Of a stretch of 64,000 nucleotides of DNA, positions 8,033 through 16,946 are shown piece by piece (the first letter of the stretch is position 1; each line of letters opens with the position of its first letter). The DNA comes from Pseudobacteroides cellulosolvens ATCC 35603 = DSM 2933 (GTDB taxonomy: Bacteria > Bacillota > Clostridia > Acetivibrionales > DSM-2933). Where the stretch lies: the NCBI RefSeq assembly GCF_001262605.1, contig NZ_LGTC01000001.1:1908501-1972500 (forward strand). The letters are read 5' to 3'. The notes beneath the pieces were generated by a model. The model searched no databases and was not told where the DNA came from. It was given only the letters and a program-made list of their open reading frames with translations. A program made the translations under genes and the position numbers.

Positions 8033-9043
8033 TTATTTACCTTGGATAAAATCATCTGCCTTTTCAGCAATTGCTTTTGACTGTTTCCAATGTAAATAAT
8101 GTGCTCCTTCTAAATATACTATTTTTTGAATTTCAGGATTTGAGATTACTTCTTTGTGTAACCCCTCCCATGTTGCGTTAAAACCTTTTTGAGCAAGTTC
8201 TTTACTAAACACCTTACAAGAATCACGGCTTAATATAAATAGTACGGGAATATTATCAGGATATTTCTTATCATAAAGCATTTTACAATTTTCTTGAAAA
8301 AGCCTGCTTTCACTAAGCTGTGCTTTTGAAACGGATTTTCTATTGTACAAAGCAGAGACATTTCTCATATCTTCTTCCGAATAACTTCCGCTTGCTTCCA
8401 TATCCTTAAGATATGCATCTCCAGAAAGACAAGAAAGTCTTTTGAGACCTGTTGCATCCATAAATCTAGCCAAATAATACAACCCATCTGACACATAGAA
8501 ATCGCCTTCATATTTAGCTTGATTTGGTACAGCACAATCAATGCCGATCATAGCTTCTATCTCTTTAGGATATGTGTTCATATATTGAAGGCTGTATATT
8601 CCTGAAACTGAATGAGGCATCAATATATACGGTGGTTTAATTTCCAATTTTCTTAGTGTACCTCTTATTTCCTCAACAACAGCCTGACTCGTCCGTCTAT
8701 CACTTGAATCGTCACTTAATCCATATCCCGCATAATCTAAAGTAACAACCTGATAATGATCACTTAATTTGTCAGCCAGCGGCTTAAAATCTATAATTGG
8801 ACTGGTTGTTCCCATACCGCTTAATAATACAATGGTTTTTTTACCTTTACCGGTAACTGAAACTCTTATGTCCTTGCCATTTACATTCACATTTGTACCA
8901 ACTTGTCTTAATGCTTTATCCTCTTTCATGCAAACGACCTTATTCCAAATTGTAGTTCCAAGTAAAAATATAATTATTAGTCCAAGGAATATGATAAATA
9001 TCTTCTTTAATACCCATGCTATTTTTTTAATTTTTTCTCTCAT
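8033..9043 (-). CDS. Membrane-anchored alpha/beta hydrolase
   Basis: A 336-residue protein. Residues 12-36 form one hydrophobic helix after a Lys-rich start, an N-terminal anchor with the enzyme probably outside the cell. The rest is an alpha/beta-hydrolase fold: VLLSGMGTT (oxyanion strand, about 73-81), LDYAGYGLSDD, the nucleophile elbow PHSVSG (Ser near residue 145, with the usual first Gly replaced by His), an Asp in FILSRDS and the catalytic His in GAHYLHW near the C-terminus. The substrate is not visible. It starts 33 bp after the histidine kinase gene with a poor RBS, so it may be a low-level last gene of that operon. Confidence 0.75.
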   Translation of the reverse strand: MREKIKKIAWVLKKIFIIFLGLIIIFLLGTTIWNKVVCMKEDKALRQVGTNVNVNGKDIRVSVTGKGKKTIVLLSGMGTTSPIIDFKPLADKLSDHYQVVTLDYAGYGLSDDSSDRRTSQAVVEEIRGTLRKLEIKPPYILMPHSVSGIYSLQYMNTYPKEIEAMIGIDCAVPNQAKYEGDFYVSDGLYYLARFMDATGLKRLSCLSGDAYLKDMEASGSYSEEDMRNVSALYNRKSVSKAQLSESRLFQENCKMLYDKKYPDNIPVLFILSRDSCKVFSKELAQKGFNATWEGLHKEVISNPEIQKIVYLEGAHYLHWKQSKAIAEKADDFIQGK

Positions 9044-9076
9044 TGTGTTTTCGGAAAAGTAATTATTTTATTTTTT

Positions 9077-10174
9077 TTATTCTTTCATAAGAGGAATATG
9101 TATGGTTACCTTAGCTCCTCCAGTAATTTCATCATTTGCCAGGTGAATTGTTCCGTCATGTTGTTTTATAATTGAATCTACAATGTAAAGCCCTAACCCA
9201 TAATGATTCTTTCTGCCTCTGCTGGTATCATCCATGTAGAATTGTTCCATACCATGCTTTATGGCATTTGGACTGAAACCACAACCGGAATCTGTAACAG
9301 AAATAACTGCGTTGCTTTCTTCTGTAGTAAGAATTATTTTAATAACTCCTTTTTGCGATGTAAAATCCAACGAATTCGATATCAGATTATTAAATACACG
9401 TTCAAGCAGAGTTCTGTCTGCTGATAAACAAATATTCTCTTTTTCCTTTTCAGAAATAATTGATATTTCTTTTTCATCCGCAATTCGTGTAATGACTGAA
9501 ACCACATTATCAAGTATTTCACCAAGATCAATTATCTGCTTATCCAAAACGTAGCCCCTTTCTGCTCGCGTCATCTCCAGAAGCTGAGACAAATATGTTT
9601 CAATCTGCTTAAGGCTGATCTTGGCATCTTCAACATAGTCTTTACAAGCATCGTCTAATTTACTACTCTGCAGTAAATCTATGTTGCCTTTCAATACAGT
9701 AATTGGTGTCTTAAAATCATGTGCCAGAGCTGAAATCTGGTCTTTGCGGTTTTGTTCAAGACGCCATTGCGTTTCCAGTGCTTTTTTCAAAGCAATTCTC
9801 ATATCATCCATACTTTCCAATATCTGATCGATCTCTTTTACTCCACTGAGGCAAATATTAAAATCTAAATCCTGCTCCTTGATTTTTTCTGTTACATTTA
9901 AAATGGACTGACCTCTTTTTCTTATTCTTTTCACTGTCATTAACGGAATAAAAATTATGAAGCAAACAACAATGCAAAGATATATGATAACAATTGCCAA
10001 TTCAATATTCGGATACACTTTTGCAGAAAAAATCCCTTTTTTAGCCGTGAAGTATAAGAATATGAGCACACATGTTGTTAATGCGATAATTCCAAATCCG
10101 ATACCATATACTGCCCTCATTACAATGGATAGAAGCGTTGCCTTATATTTTTTTCTGTTTTTCAAATTTCCCAT
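9077..10174 (-). CDS. Two-component sensor histidine kinase
   Basis: A 365-residue sensor kinase. Two membrane helices (about 15-45 and 60-85) bracket a very short external loop, followed by a HAMP-like linker. The HisKA segment is ALAHDFKTPITVLKG with the phosphoacceptor His. The ATPase has an N box (NNLISNSLDF), a G1 box (VTDSGCGFS) and a G2 box (YGLGLYIV). The tiny extracellular loop suggests intramembrane sensing, for example of an envelope-active compound, though no BceS-type exporter is adjacent. The ATG at 10174 overlaps the end of the response-regulator gene by 13 bp, implying translational coupling; a TTG at 10192 is less likely. The signal is unknown. Confidence 0.85.
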   Translation of the reverse strand: MGNLKNRKKYKATLLSIVMRAVYGIGFGIIALTTCVLIFLYFTAKKGIFSAKVYPNIELAIVIIYLCIVVCFIIFIPLMTVKRIRKRGQSILNVTEKIKEQDLDFNICLSGVKEIDQILESMDDMRIALKKALETQWRLEQNRKDQISALAHDFKTPITVLKGNIDLLQSSKLDDACKDYVEDAKISLKQIETYLSQLLEMTRAERGYVLDKQIIDLGEILDNVVSVITRIADEKEISIISEKEKENICLSADRTLLERVFNNLISNSLDFTSQKGVIKIILTTEESNAVISVTDSGCGFSPNAIKHGMEQFYMDDTSRGRKNHYGLGLYIVDSIIKQHDGTIHLANDEITGGAKVTIHIPLMKE

Positions 10175-10824
10175 TTGTACCCAATCCCCCAAACCGTCTG
10201 TATAGGTGATACTCCGACATTATCCAGTTTGCTTCTGATATTTTTGATATGGGTTGCAATTGTATTGTCATTACTTTCTCCATCATATCCAAATACAGCT
10301 TCATAAATCTGTTCTCTCGAAAATACCTGCCTTTTGTGTCTTGCAAGAAACTCACATATTTGGTATTCACCTTTTGTAAGATTTACACTCTGGTTTCCGA
10401 CCATAAGTTTCATGCCGTGAAGATCAAACTGAATATCCCCCATTGGCAGTACTACATGGTGTTCACGGCTTTCTCTTCTTAAATGAGCATTTACCCTTGC
10501 TTTCAACTCTTCCATACCAAACGGTTTTTTAATATAATCATCTGCACCCAATCCAAATCCATATACTATGTCTTCTTCTTCCGTCTTCGCAGTGATAAAC
10601 AGTATTGGACAGTCCACCTTATTACGAATCCGCCTGCAAGCCTCAAAGCCATCTGTCCCCGGCATCATAACATCCAATAGTATCATATTAAACCACTGCA
10701 GGCTATCCTCATCCACCTCATCAAAGCTCAAACATGATGTGACCGTATGTCCATCCTGAAGTAGAATATTCCTAATTAATTTCAGGATTCTTTCTTCATC
10801 ATCGACAACAAGTATCTTAGCCAT
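10162..10824 (-). CDS. OmpR/PhoB-family response regulator
   Basis: A 220-residue regulator: a receiver domain (ILVVDDEERIL at the N-terminus, phospho-Asp in MILLDVMMPG near residue 52, conserved Lys in DDYIKKPFG) followed by a winged-helix DNA-binding domain (residues about 125-220, ending VWGIGYKWEI). It overlaps the downstream kinase gene and is surely its partner. GGGAGAGG lies before the ATG. Two 11-bp direct repeats at 10894-10915 are a plausible autoregulatory site. Confidence 0.9.
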   Translation of the reverse strand: MAKILVVDDEERILKLIRNILLQDGHTVTSCLSFDEVDEDSLQWFNMILLDVMMPGTDGFEACRRIRNKVDCPILFITAKTEEEDIVYGFGLGADDYIKKPFGMEELKARVNAHLRRESREHHVVLPMGDIQFDLHGMKLMVGNQSVNLTKGEYQICEFLARHKRQVFSREQIYEAVFGYDGESNDNTIATHIKNIRSKLDNVGVSPIQTVWGIGYKWEI

Positions 10825-10893
10825 ATATACCCAGCCTCTCCCTTATGTTACTTTTCCTTCACTCCTTTCAATAAGATCTTATAATTACTTTTT

Positions 10894-10915
10894 AAAGATT
10901 TTATAAAGATTTTCA
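10894..10915. promoter_or_regulatory. Candidate response-regulator operator, two 11-bp direct repeats
   Basis: AAAGATTTTAT followed directly by AAAGATTTTCA, 70-90 bp upstream of the response-regulator start. Direct repeats spaced 11 bp are the usual binding geometry of OmpR-family regulators. The tract is very AT-rich, so chance is possible. Confidence 0.35.
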
Positions 10916-10982
10916 AATTTTTATAAATTTAAAATATATCTATTTTGAAAGATATGATGAAATTTTTCCTGCCTAATTATAT

Positions 10983-11024
10983 AAAAAAAAGACATAGAAA
11001 ACAACTTGGTCAATCATGTCTTTT
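10983..11024 (-). terminator. Rho-independent terminator-like hairpin after the methyltransferase gene
   Basis: On the minus strand AAAAGACAT, a 20-nt loop and ATGTCTTTT are followed by a run of eight T. It lies about 65 bp past the stop of the gene at 11089. The stem is AT-rich, so strength is moderate. Confidence 0.5.
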
Positions 11025-11088
11025 CAATATACGTTGTAATGTTTTAATCATCATCTGCGATGGTTAGTTTATTATACGATGTCTATAA

Positions 11089-11694
11089 CTAGCCTCGTAC
11101 CCCCTCAACCACCATTCTTGCACCTTCTTGATAATATTTTATTTCTTTAAATTGTGCATTTTTGAAAAATCGAATCATTTCCTTTTTATTGTAAATTCTC
11201 ACATCCCCCATCTTGAATAGCGGAATAAAAACATTCTCAATCTGACGAATAATTACTGGAGCGGTAGGATCCGCTATTATAAGTCTTCCTCCGTGCTTTA
11301 ATATACGATATGCTTCCTTCATAAAGGCTTCAGGATCAACAAAATGATGAAATGCACAACATACGGTGATAATATCAAAAATTTTATCATCAAATGGCGT
11401 TTTATTTGCTTCACAAACCTTGAAAACAATATCATTATTATCTTTCTGAGCAGTCTTGATCATTTCCTCGGAGACATCAATTCCAAACCCATGAATTCTG
11501 CCCTTTTTCGAGATCATGTTCAGCAGTCTACCGTTTCCGCAAGCTACGTCTAGTACATTATCATTATCCTTTACATTAATATGGTCATATATATACTGCT
11601 TAAATGGTGCCGTAAACTTTCCATCGAAAGTATTTTCATATTCACGTGCTTTTCTATTGTAATTGCTACGTGATTGTTCTGTTTTATAATCCAT
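11089..11694 (-). CDS. Class I SAM-dependent methyltransferase
   Basis: A 201-residue protein with a Rossmann methyltransferase core: VLDVACGNGRLL (motif I, residues about 48-59), GFGIDVSEEM (acidic loop), FDIITVCCAFHHF (motif IV) and RILKHGGRLIIAD (post-I). This resembles the UbiE/Methyltransf_11 group. Target unknown. It starts 2 bp before the stop of the SLH/CotH gene upstream and is followed by a terminator, so it is probably the last gene of that transcript. Confidence 0.8.
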   Translation of the reverse strand: MDYKTEQSRSNYNRKAREYENTFDGKFTAPFKQYIYDHINVKDNDNVLDVACGNGRLLNMISKKGRIHGFGIDVSEEMIKTAQKDNNDIVFKVCEANKTPFDDKIFDIITVCCAFHHFVDPEAFMKEAYRILKHGGRLIIADPTAPVIIRQIENVFIPLFKMGDVRIYNKKEMIRFFKNAQFKEIKYYQEGARMVVEGVRG

Positions 11695-11696
11695 AG

Positions 11697-14600
11697 CTAC
11701 TCCTTCTCAACTTCTTTAATTTGACATATAACCTTTGCAATTATAGCAGCAAACTCGGCTCTTGTAATCATATTATCCGGTCTAAAGCTTTTATCCTCAT
11801 ACCCTTTTATAAGTTCAAGTTCAAAAGCTTTTGCCACATAAGCTACTGACCATTTTCCTATCTTGTCATTGTCTTTAAATAGCGTCCCTTTAACTTGCAG
11901 ATCCTTATATCCTAAAGCTCTTACAAGTATAACAACTAATTCCTGCCTGGTTAAGTTTTTTTCAGCTCTGAATGTATTATCGTCATAACCATTAAATATT
12001 CCAGCTTTGCATGCCGCCATTATAGGTTCCCTGGCCCATTCTGGAATATTATCGGCAAATTTCTTATCGTATTCCCCTGCTTCAAGTCCTAATATCTTTA
12101 CTATTATTGCTGCTGCCGAAGCTCTATCAATTTTATTTTCAGGCTTGAATGTTGAATCAGGATAACCTTTGAGTATCTCCTTTTTCATTAGGTCCTTAAT
12201 ATAGTTTTCCGCCCAATGACCCCCTATATCATTAAGACTGCTAACAAAAACAGCAGTGATATTCATATCTTTTGCTGGGTCAAAAGTTATTATATCTGAA
12301 GTTTTATCAATATCAGCGATGCCTTCTCCATCCCAATGGCTAAATTCATATCCATTTTCCGGGACAGCCTTTAAAGTTATTGGAACACCTTTGAAGTACG
12401 TTCCAGTCCACGAATCCGGATTGGTAATACCTGGTGTTGATGTTGTTATGTCAATAGAGTTTATCTTAATATGTCCCTTGCTGCTATCAGAATTCAAGCT
12501 GATTTTTGATGTCCCTGTCACACCATTACCAGTAAACTTATCTACTATAAATTTTCTCATTTTATCAGGCCTGTCTTTAGCAAATGTTTTCATCTGCTCT
12601 ACATTTGAATTCCAATCAGTAATCCCCTGCCAGCGGTCGATGTGTTCAGGTATAGATTTTTCTATTTCAGCTTTCATTTCACCAATCCTCTGATTTACCC
12701 TTACGGTATCAAAGGATGTATTAATGTTGTCAGCAAAACGGTTAATAAACTCAATTCTGAACTCCGAATTCTGAAGCAATGTTTTGAATAAGAATACTGC
12801 CCACTCAAAGTTTCTTCCACTTCTAACACCCTTTTCCACCCCTCCTTGAGGTATTACAGTTGGAGCAGCTGTTTGGGTAGCATTTATAGTTGGAGTAGCA
12901 CTTGGAGTAGCAGTTGAAGTAACAGTTGGCTCTGCGGCATAGCTTAATGTATCGTGGGATGAATCTCTTATCAATCCGAAACCAAACTCAGTATCCTTTA
13001 GAACCCATCTCCATCTTCCATCCTGTCCTGTCGGTGCTTCGGGATGATACTTTCCATCATTTGTCTTGTATTTCCATACAACTACGTTATTTCCCGGCCA
13101 GTCTGAATTAGCAAAATATATCTGTGATAATTGGTAGTCGATAAAGTTATCTACATCTATCTTTGTCTTTATGTTTTCATAAACGCTTTTATCTTTTATG
13201 GAATTTACCTTTAAATATTCTATAATATCATTAAAATAAGCCTCTTTATCTTCCGTTGTACCTTCATCAATTTCGATTGTCTCTTTAGAACTTAATTTCC
13301 ATGAAAGGATAGCTAATTTGTTTTTATCAAGATTATAATGAGATGCAAAATAGTATTTGTCGAAACGCTCACGAATATTGTGTATCCCCCAGAATTCACC
13401 ATTTAAGAACATTACTGACGGCCTATAAGCTTGTGTGCTTACATTAAGATGGGAAACAAGACTTTGCATCAATCCGTCTCTGAACATTGTGCTGCTCCAG
13501 TCATTTCCTGAATTTCTCAGCAATAAACGCTTAAATTTATCTATCTCTTTTCCATTTGCATCTTTTAGTCCTGGGAAAATATTATACTTAAAGGTATCCT
13601 TGTCACCATAATCATCACTTGCATATATCCTCAATGTCTTTTGTGAATTTCTGCTTGAAGATTGACCATGCAGCTTTGCACCTGCATTCTGGGAAAACCA
13701 TAAGCTTCCATCCTTGTCATAGGCCTCTACATGGATAGGTACCGGAGAACTGTCTGATGTTTCTGTGGCTTGTGAACTTTTAGTAAAATATATTCCCTTT
13801 GAGCTGTCAAAAAAATTGGATTTGTCAGTCACAATAGATATAACAGGAAGATTGTATCGTTTAAAAATATCCGAATCTACAAAATATGAATTAGTAATAA
13901 TTTTACTTTTTACTCCTTTATCACTGTAAGCAGCAGCCTTTATTGTCCACCCCTTAAACACTTCACCATTTGGTGCTTTCCATTTACTTGATGTTGAAAT
14001 AAGTGAGAGCACATCAGGTTCCCCTGCTCTGCTCTTTATGGGTATACTTTCTGTGTACTTTATTGTTCCTACATCTCCAGGTGCAGGATCTGATCCATCT
14101 AAGGTATAATATACTGCCTCGCACGTGCTGAGAGCATCTTTTGTATCATCTACATAATCACTTGTACTTAAAATTAGATCAAAAGCATCTGTATAAAGTC
14201 CTCCTTTTTTAGAAAAAACAGGTGGCTTAATGAGTAAAACCCCTTCACTATTTGATTTTCCCGGAGTAGCTTTCGAAAATATAACATAGGAAGAACATCC
14301 ATCAATTTTTGCACCATATGACTCATTGTTGGACAAACCTCCATATTTAACCGAATCACAAATCAATCCATCAGAATTTACCAGAGTTATGGTCTCACCT
14401 GATGCCCCAAGCTTAAAATTAGTATGTAATTGGCCATCTGCGGTAACTTTATCCTTGCCGGAAGCCCAGATAAGCAAACATCCATTTGCCGGTACTATTC
14501 CTTTCGGAAATGTCCATGTAGCATCACTGTCAGATATTCTATACCCTGACAAATCAATTGCCTTAGTGCTTGTATTATAAATTTCTATCCAATCGGAATA

Positions 14601-14798
14601 AGTTCCGCCTTTGATTCCGTCATCATCATCAAGCAAATCTCCATCCCTTAAGGTAGAAGTGCTTGATGCCATAATTTCATTTATATGTAGAATGCTATCT
14701 TTGCTAGTTCTAGATAAAGCTTTTGCATATCCTGCCGGAAAAATTGCTGATGAAATAACAAATACTGTGGATAATAAAATGCATAAAAACTTCCTCAA
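11697..14798 (-). CDS. S-layer-anchored lamin-tail/CotH protein
   Basis: A 1033-residue exported surface protein. Domains in order: signal peptide (1-27); lamin-tail-like beta domain (about 38-155, with SDWIEIYNTS and LSGYRISD); a chitobiase-C-like segment (about 190-300, YYTLDGSDPAPGD); CotH kinase-like domain (about 310-700, including KLHGQSSSRN, FLNGEFWGIHNIRERFD and WRWVLKDTEFGFG); a Thr/Pro-rich linker (about 625-650) inside that region; an InlB-B-like repeat (about 790-845, GYEFSHWDGEG); and three SLH repeats at the C-terminus. CotH proteins include spore-coat protein kinases; here the SLH repeats anchor it to the cell-wall polysaccharide. Whether it is catalytic is uncertain. Confidence 0.85.
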   Translation of the reverse strand: MRKFLCILLSTVFVISSAIFPAGYAKALSRTSKDSILHINEIMASSTSTLRDGDLLDDDDGIKGGTYSDWIEIYNTSTKAIDLSGYRISDSDATWTFPKGIVPANGCLLIWASGKDKVTADGQLHTNFKLGASGETITLVNSDGLICDSVKYGGLSNNESYGAKIDGCSSYVIFSKATPGKSNSEGVLLIKPPVFSKKGGLYTDAFDLILSTSDYVDDTKDALSTCEAVYYTLDGSDPAPGDVGTIKYTESIPIKSRAGEPDVLSLISTSSKWKAPNGEVFKGWTIKAAAYSDKGVKSKIITNSYFVDSDIFKRYNLPVISIVTDKSNFFDSSKGIYFTKSSQATETSDSSPVPIHVEAYDKDGSLWFSQNAGAKLHGQSSSRNSQKTLRIYASDDYGDKDTFKYNIFPGLKDANGKEIDKFKRLLLRNSGNDWSSTMFRDGLMQSLVSHLNVSTQAYRPSVMFLNGEFWGIHNIRERFDKYYFASHYNLDKNKLAILSWKLSSKETIEIDEGTTEDKEAYFNDIIEYLKVNSIKDKSVYENIKTKIDVDNFIDYQLSQIYFANSDWPGNNVVVWKYKTNDGKYHPEAPTGQDGRWRWVLKDTEFGFGLIRDSSHDTLSYAAEPTVTSTATPSATPTINATQTAAPTVIPQGGVEKGVRSGRNFEWAVFLFKTLLQNSEFRIEFINRFADNINTSFDTVRVNQRIGEMKAEIEKSIPEHIDRWQGITDWNSNVEQMKTFAKDRPDKMRKFIVDKFTGNGVTGTSKISLNSDSSKGHIKINSIDITTSTPGITNPDSWTGTYFKGVPITLKAVPENGYEFSHWDGEGIADIDKTSDIITFDPAKDMNITAVFVSSLNDIGGHWAENYIKDLMKKEILKGYPDSTFKPENKIDRASAAAIIVKILGLEAGEYDKKFADNIPEWAREPIMAACKAGIFNGYDDNTFRAEKNLTRQELVVILVRALGYKDLQVKGTLFKDNDKIGKWSVAYVAKAFELELIKGYEDKSFRPDNMITRAEFAAIIAKVICQIKEVEKE

Positions 14799-14820
14799 TT
14801 TATACTCTCCCCTTCAAAAC

Positions 14821-15435
14821 TTAATTGAAATTATCCTTCCCAAGAAATATTGGAATGGAATATTCCCTTTTTGAAGGCTTATAAATGAAATTTAGGTATT
14901 CTTTTAAATCTTCGCCTTTAACTTCAAATTGCAGTTTAATTGACTTTGATTGGCCAGGTTCAACAGTTTGAATTTCATTAGTAATGGTATTTACTATTTT
15001 ATCTTGGCTATCTCTTAATTTAAAATCCTTTGAAAGATCAATATTAATTGGTGTCGAGCTGATATTTGCAAAGTTAAAACCAAAATGTACCAAATATTTA
15101 TTTTCTTCTAATCTATATCCACCTTGAGTACCATTCATTTGAATTTTAAATTTGTTTGTTAATACTGAATTTTCGTCAAAATACGGTGCATTAGTTACCT
15201 CAATCCTTTTACCCTCAGAATTCCAAGTTACATTAGCTTTAAAACAATCTGAGAAATCTCTCAAAGGAACATAAGCCGTATCTCCAACAGTTAGGATAGG
15301 TTTATTGGTTTTAAATTGATTTCCATCTACAAGGATAGTTAAGGCCGCTTTCTGAACTTTTATTATATCTTCAGCATAAGCAATACTAAATGATATAATA
15401 CACCCTATGAGTAGACTAACAATAACTTTTTTCAT
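14821..15435 (-). CDS. Exported copper-amine-oxidase-N (stalk) domain protein
   Basis: A 204-residue protein with a signal peptide (1-21), a copper amine oxidase N-terminal-like stalk domain (about 30-80: LTILVDGNQF, then TAYVPLRDFSDCF and a TWN motif) and a C-terminal beta-sandwich of about 110 residues resembling DUF4352-like extracellular domains (FNFANISSTPINI, VEPGQSKSIKLQFEV). In Firmicutes these stalk domains are non-catalytic wall-associated modules. It is 22 bp upstream of the SLH/CotH gene and likely in the same transcript. Confidence 0.7.
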   Translation of the reverse strand: MKKVIVSLLIGCIISFSIAYAEDIIKVQKAALTILVDGNQFKTNKPILTVGDTAYVPLRDFSDCFKANVTWNSEGKRIEVTNAPYFDENSVLTNKFKIQMNGTQGGYRLEENKYLVHFGFNFANISSTPINIDLSKDFKLRDSQDKIVNTITNEIQTVEPGQSKSIKLQFEVKGEDLKEYLNFIYKPSKREYSIPIFLGKDNFN

Positions 15436-15612
15436 ACGAATACCTCCTTATAATCCCACATTTAGCCTGTATTAACCTTAGCATAAATGCATAAGTTAAT
15501 ATTTAACAATAATTCAACTCTAAATTAATCATACCTTATTAGCAATCTTTTTAAAAGAATTTTGTATAATCCACAACTTCATACAATTCATATCATAATT
15601 GTAAAAATCAAA

Positions 15613-15658
15613 CTAAAAGCTGGAATAAGTCCTTATTTTAGGCCATTCCAGCTTTTAG
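15613..15658 (-). terminator. Strong hairpin terminator
   Basis: CTAAAAGCTGGAAT pairs perfectly with ATTCCAGCTTTTAG (14-bp stem, 18-nt loop). On the minus strand it is followed by TTTGATTTTTA. It lies 63 bp after the stop of the dockerin/cohesin gene and separates it from the gene at 14821. Confidence 0.75.
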
Positions 15659-15720
15659 TCTATTACATGCAATTACACCAATACTTCTATATAGTTGTCC
15701 AAGTTTTGGATTATCCTTTA

Positions 15721-16701
15721 TTACCAGTAATAGTAATAATACCGATCATCCCCATCAGGTTCTAAAGTTGGACTTGGAATAGCAATAGTAGGAGTTGGCG
15801 TACTTGTTAACACATAAGCTGGTATTGTAGATGTTTCGCCAACATTATAATCTAATATCATATTTCCATCCCAATCAGTTATTATTGTACCTTTTAATGC
15901 TCCAGGCATAGTATCACAGTTTTCCAAACGTATCTTTGTAGTTTCGTATTTAAGTATTTTAAAATATATAACAGCTATGGAACCTGATGATTCAGCTACG
16001 CCTGAGTTTTTATACGAATCAACTGCCAAATAAGTTCTTCCAAAGTTTAGAACACCATTTTGCAGGTCGTGTTTTGCAAAATCTGTTGGTATATATCTTT
16101 TGGTTAATAGGCTACCTATCTCAACCGGAGATTGAGAATCATATTCTGATCCGTCGGAGTAAACAGGTCTAAGAACTTGAGGATCGTATACAAGATTTGC
16201 CTGATATCCGGAAAAATTAGCAATGTTCTTTATGTTAAGAGTTACTTTAAGCATATTTAAAGGTTCTTTGCTATAACTTATGTATAATCCTTCAGGTTGA
16301 ACGGTTGGAACCGGAGTAGAAGTTGGAGTCGGAACAGGTGTTAATGTTGGTGTTATAATCGGGGTAACATAAGGGGTAACTGTAGGTGATGGAACTAATG
16401 TAGACTGCACTGGAAATATTTTTATCATCCCCAAAAGATGCTGACGCATGTAAGCATAATCATCTGAATTATATAATCCGTTGCCATCAACATCGCAAGT
16501 AGCTGGAACAATCTCTTTATCTATCATATTAAGCATGAACTGCCTGAATAATGCATAGTCATCCGAGTCAAAATTGCCATCATTGTCAAAATCTCCGTAA
16601 ACAGTCACTGGTGTATCAGAGGACGCAAATGCTGATAACGAAAAGAAAGTGGTTAGAATAAAACTCACGGCCAATAGCACAATAGCCTTTTTACCTTTCA
16701 T
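15721..16701 (-). CDS. Exported protein carrying both a type I dockerin and a cohesin domain
   Basis: A 326-residue protein started at 16701 because AGGAGG lies 8 bp upstream (a further in-frame start at 16731 lacks support). Order: signal peptide (about 1-27); type I dockerin (about 32-90, two loops GDFDNDGNFDSDDY and CDVDGNGLYNSDDY); Pro/Thr linker (about 98-138); cohesin-like domain (about 140-290, with VTLNIKNIANFSGYQANLVYD and a VIYFKIL strand); short Pro/Thr stretch; and an unusual tail ending DDRYYYYYW. Dockerin and cohesin on one chain imply an adaptor that docks to a scaffold and receives another dockerin protein. The cohesin call rests on fold pattern and is less certain than the dockerin. 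Confidence 0.75.
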   Translation of the reverse strand: MKGKKAIVLLAVSFILTTFFSLSAFASSDTPVTVYGDFDNDGNFDSDDYALFRQFMLNMIDKEIVPATCDVDGNGLYNSDDYAYMRQHLLGMIKIFPVQSTLVPSPTVTPYVTPIITPTLTPVPTPTSTPVPTVQPEGLYISYSKEPLNMLKVTLNIKNIANFSGYQANLVYDPQVLRPVYSDGSEYDSQSPVEIGSLLTKRYIPTDFAKHDLQNGVLNFGRTYLAVDSYKNSGVAESSGSIAVIYFKILKYETTKIRLENCDTMPGALKGTIITDWDGNMILDYNVGETSTIPAYVLTSTPTPTIAIPSPTLEPDGDDRYYYYYW

Positions 16702-16780
16702 TGTAAAACCTCCTAATAATATAGTCTCCATACCTCTTTACTTATCAATTTTCAAATAATTATATTTGTATGGAACGTGG

Positions 16781-16834
16781 ATACCATAAAAACTGGAACA
16801 AAACCCTTCCAGGCTATCCCAGTTTTTGTGGTAT
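16781..16834 (-). terminator. Long hairpin after the stalk-domain gene
   Basis: ATACCATAAAAACTGG pairs with CCAGTTTTTGTGGTAT (15 of 16 pairs Watson-Crick, one wobble) around a 22-nt loop, 113 bp downstream of the stop at 16947. No clear T tract follows, so it could be a 3'-end stabiliser rather than a terminator. Confidence 0.5.
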
Positions 16835-16946
16835 TTCCAATGTTTGTATTAGTAATTATATTAATTGATTCTCGATTATGTAATGCTATCTACAACTATT
16901 CATTAAAATCGAACATACCTTATTCATAATGGTTTAAAACAGCATT

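Noticed and set aside
11089..11694. The methyltransferase as the missing FkbG O-methyltransferase of the extender set
   Set aside because: It is 14 kb away, belongs to the surface-protein transcript and resembles UbiE-type enzymes.
12256..12693. Long open frame on the plus strand inside the SLH/CotH gene
   Set aside because: It is antisense to a well-supported 1033-residue surface protein, has no RBS and no recognisable domain.
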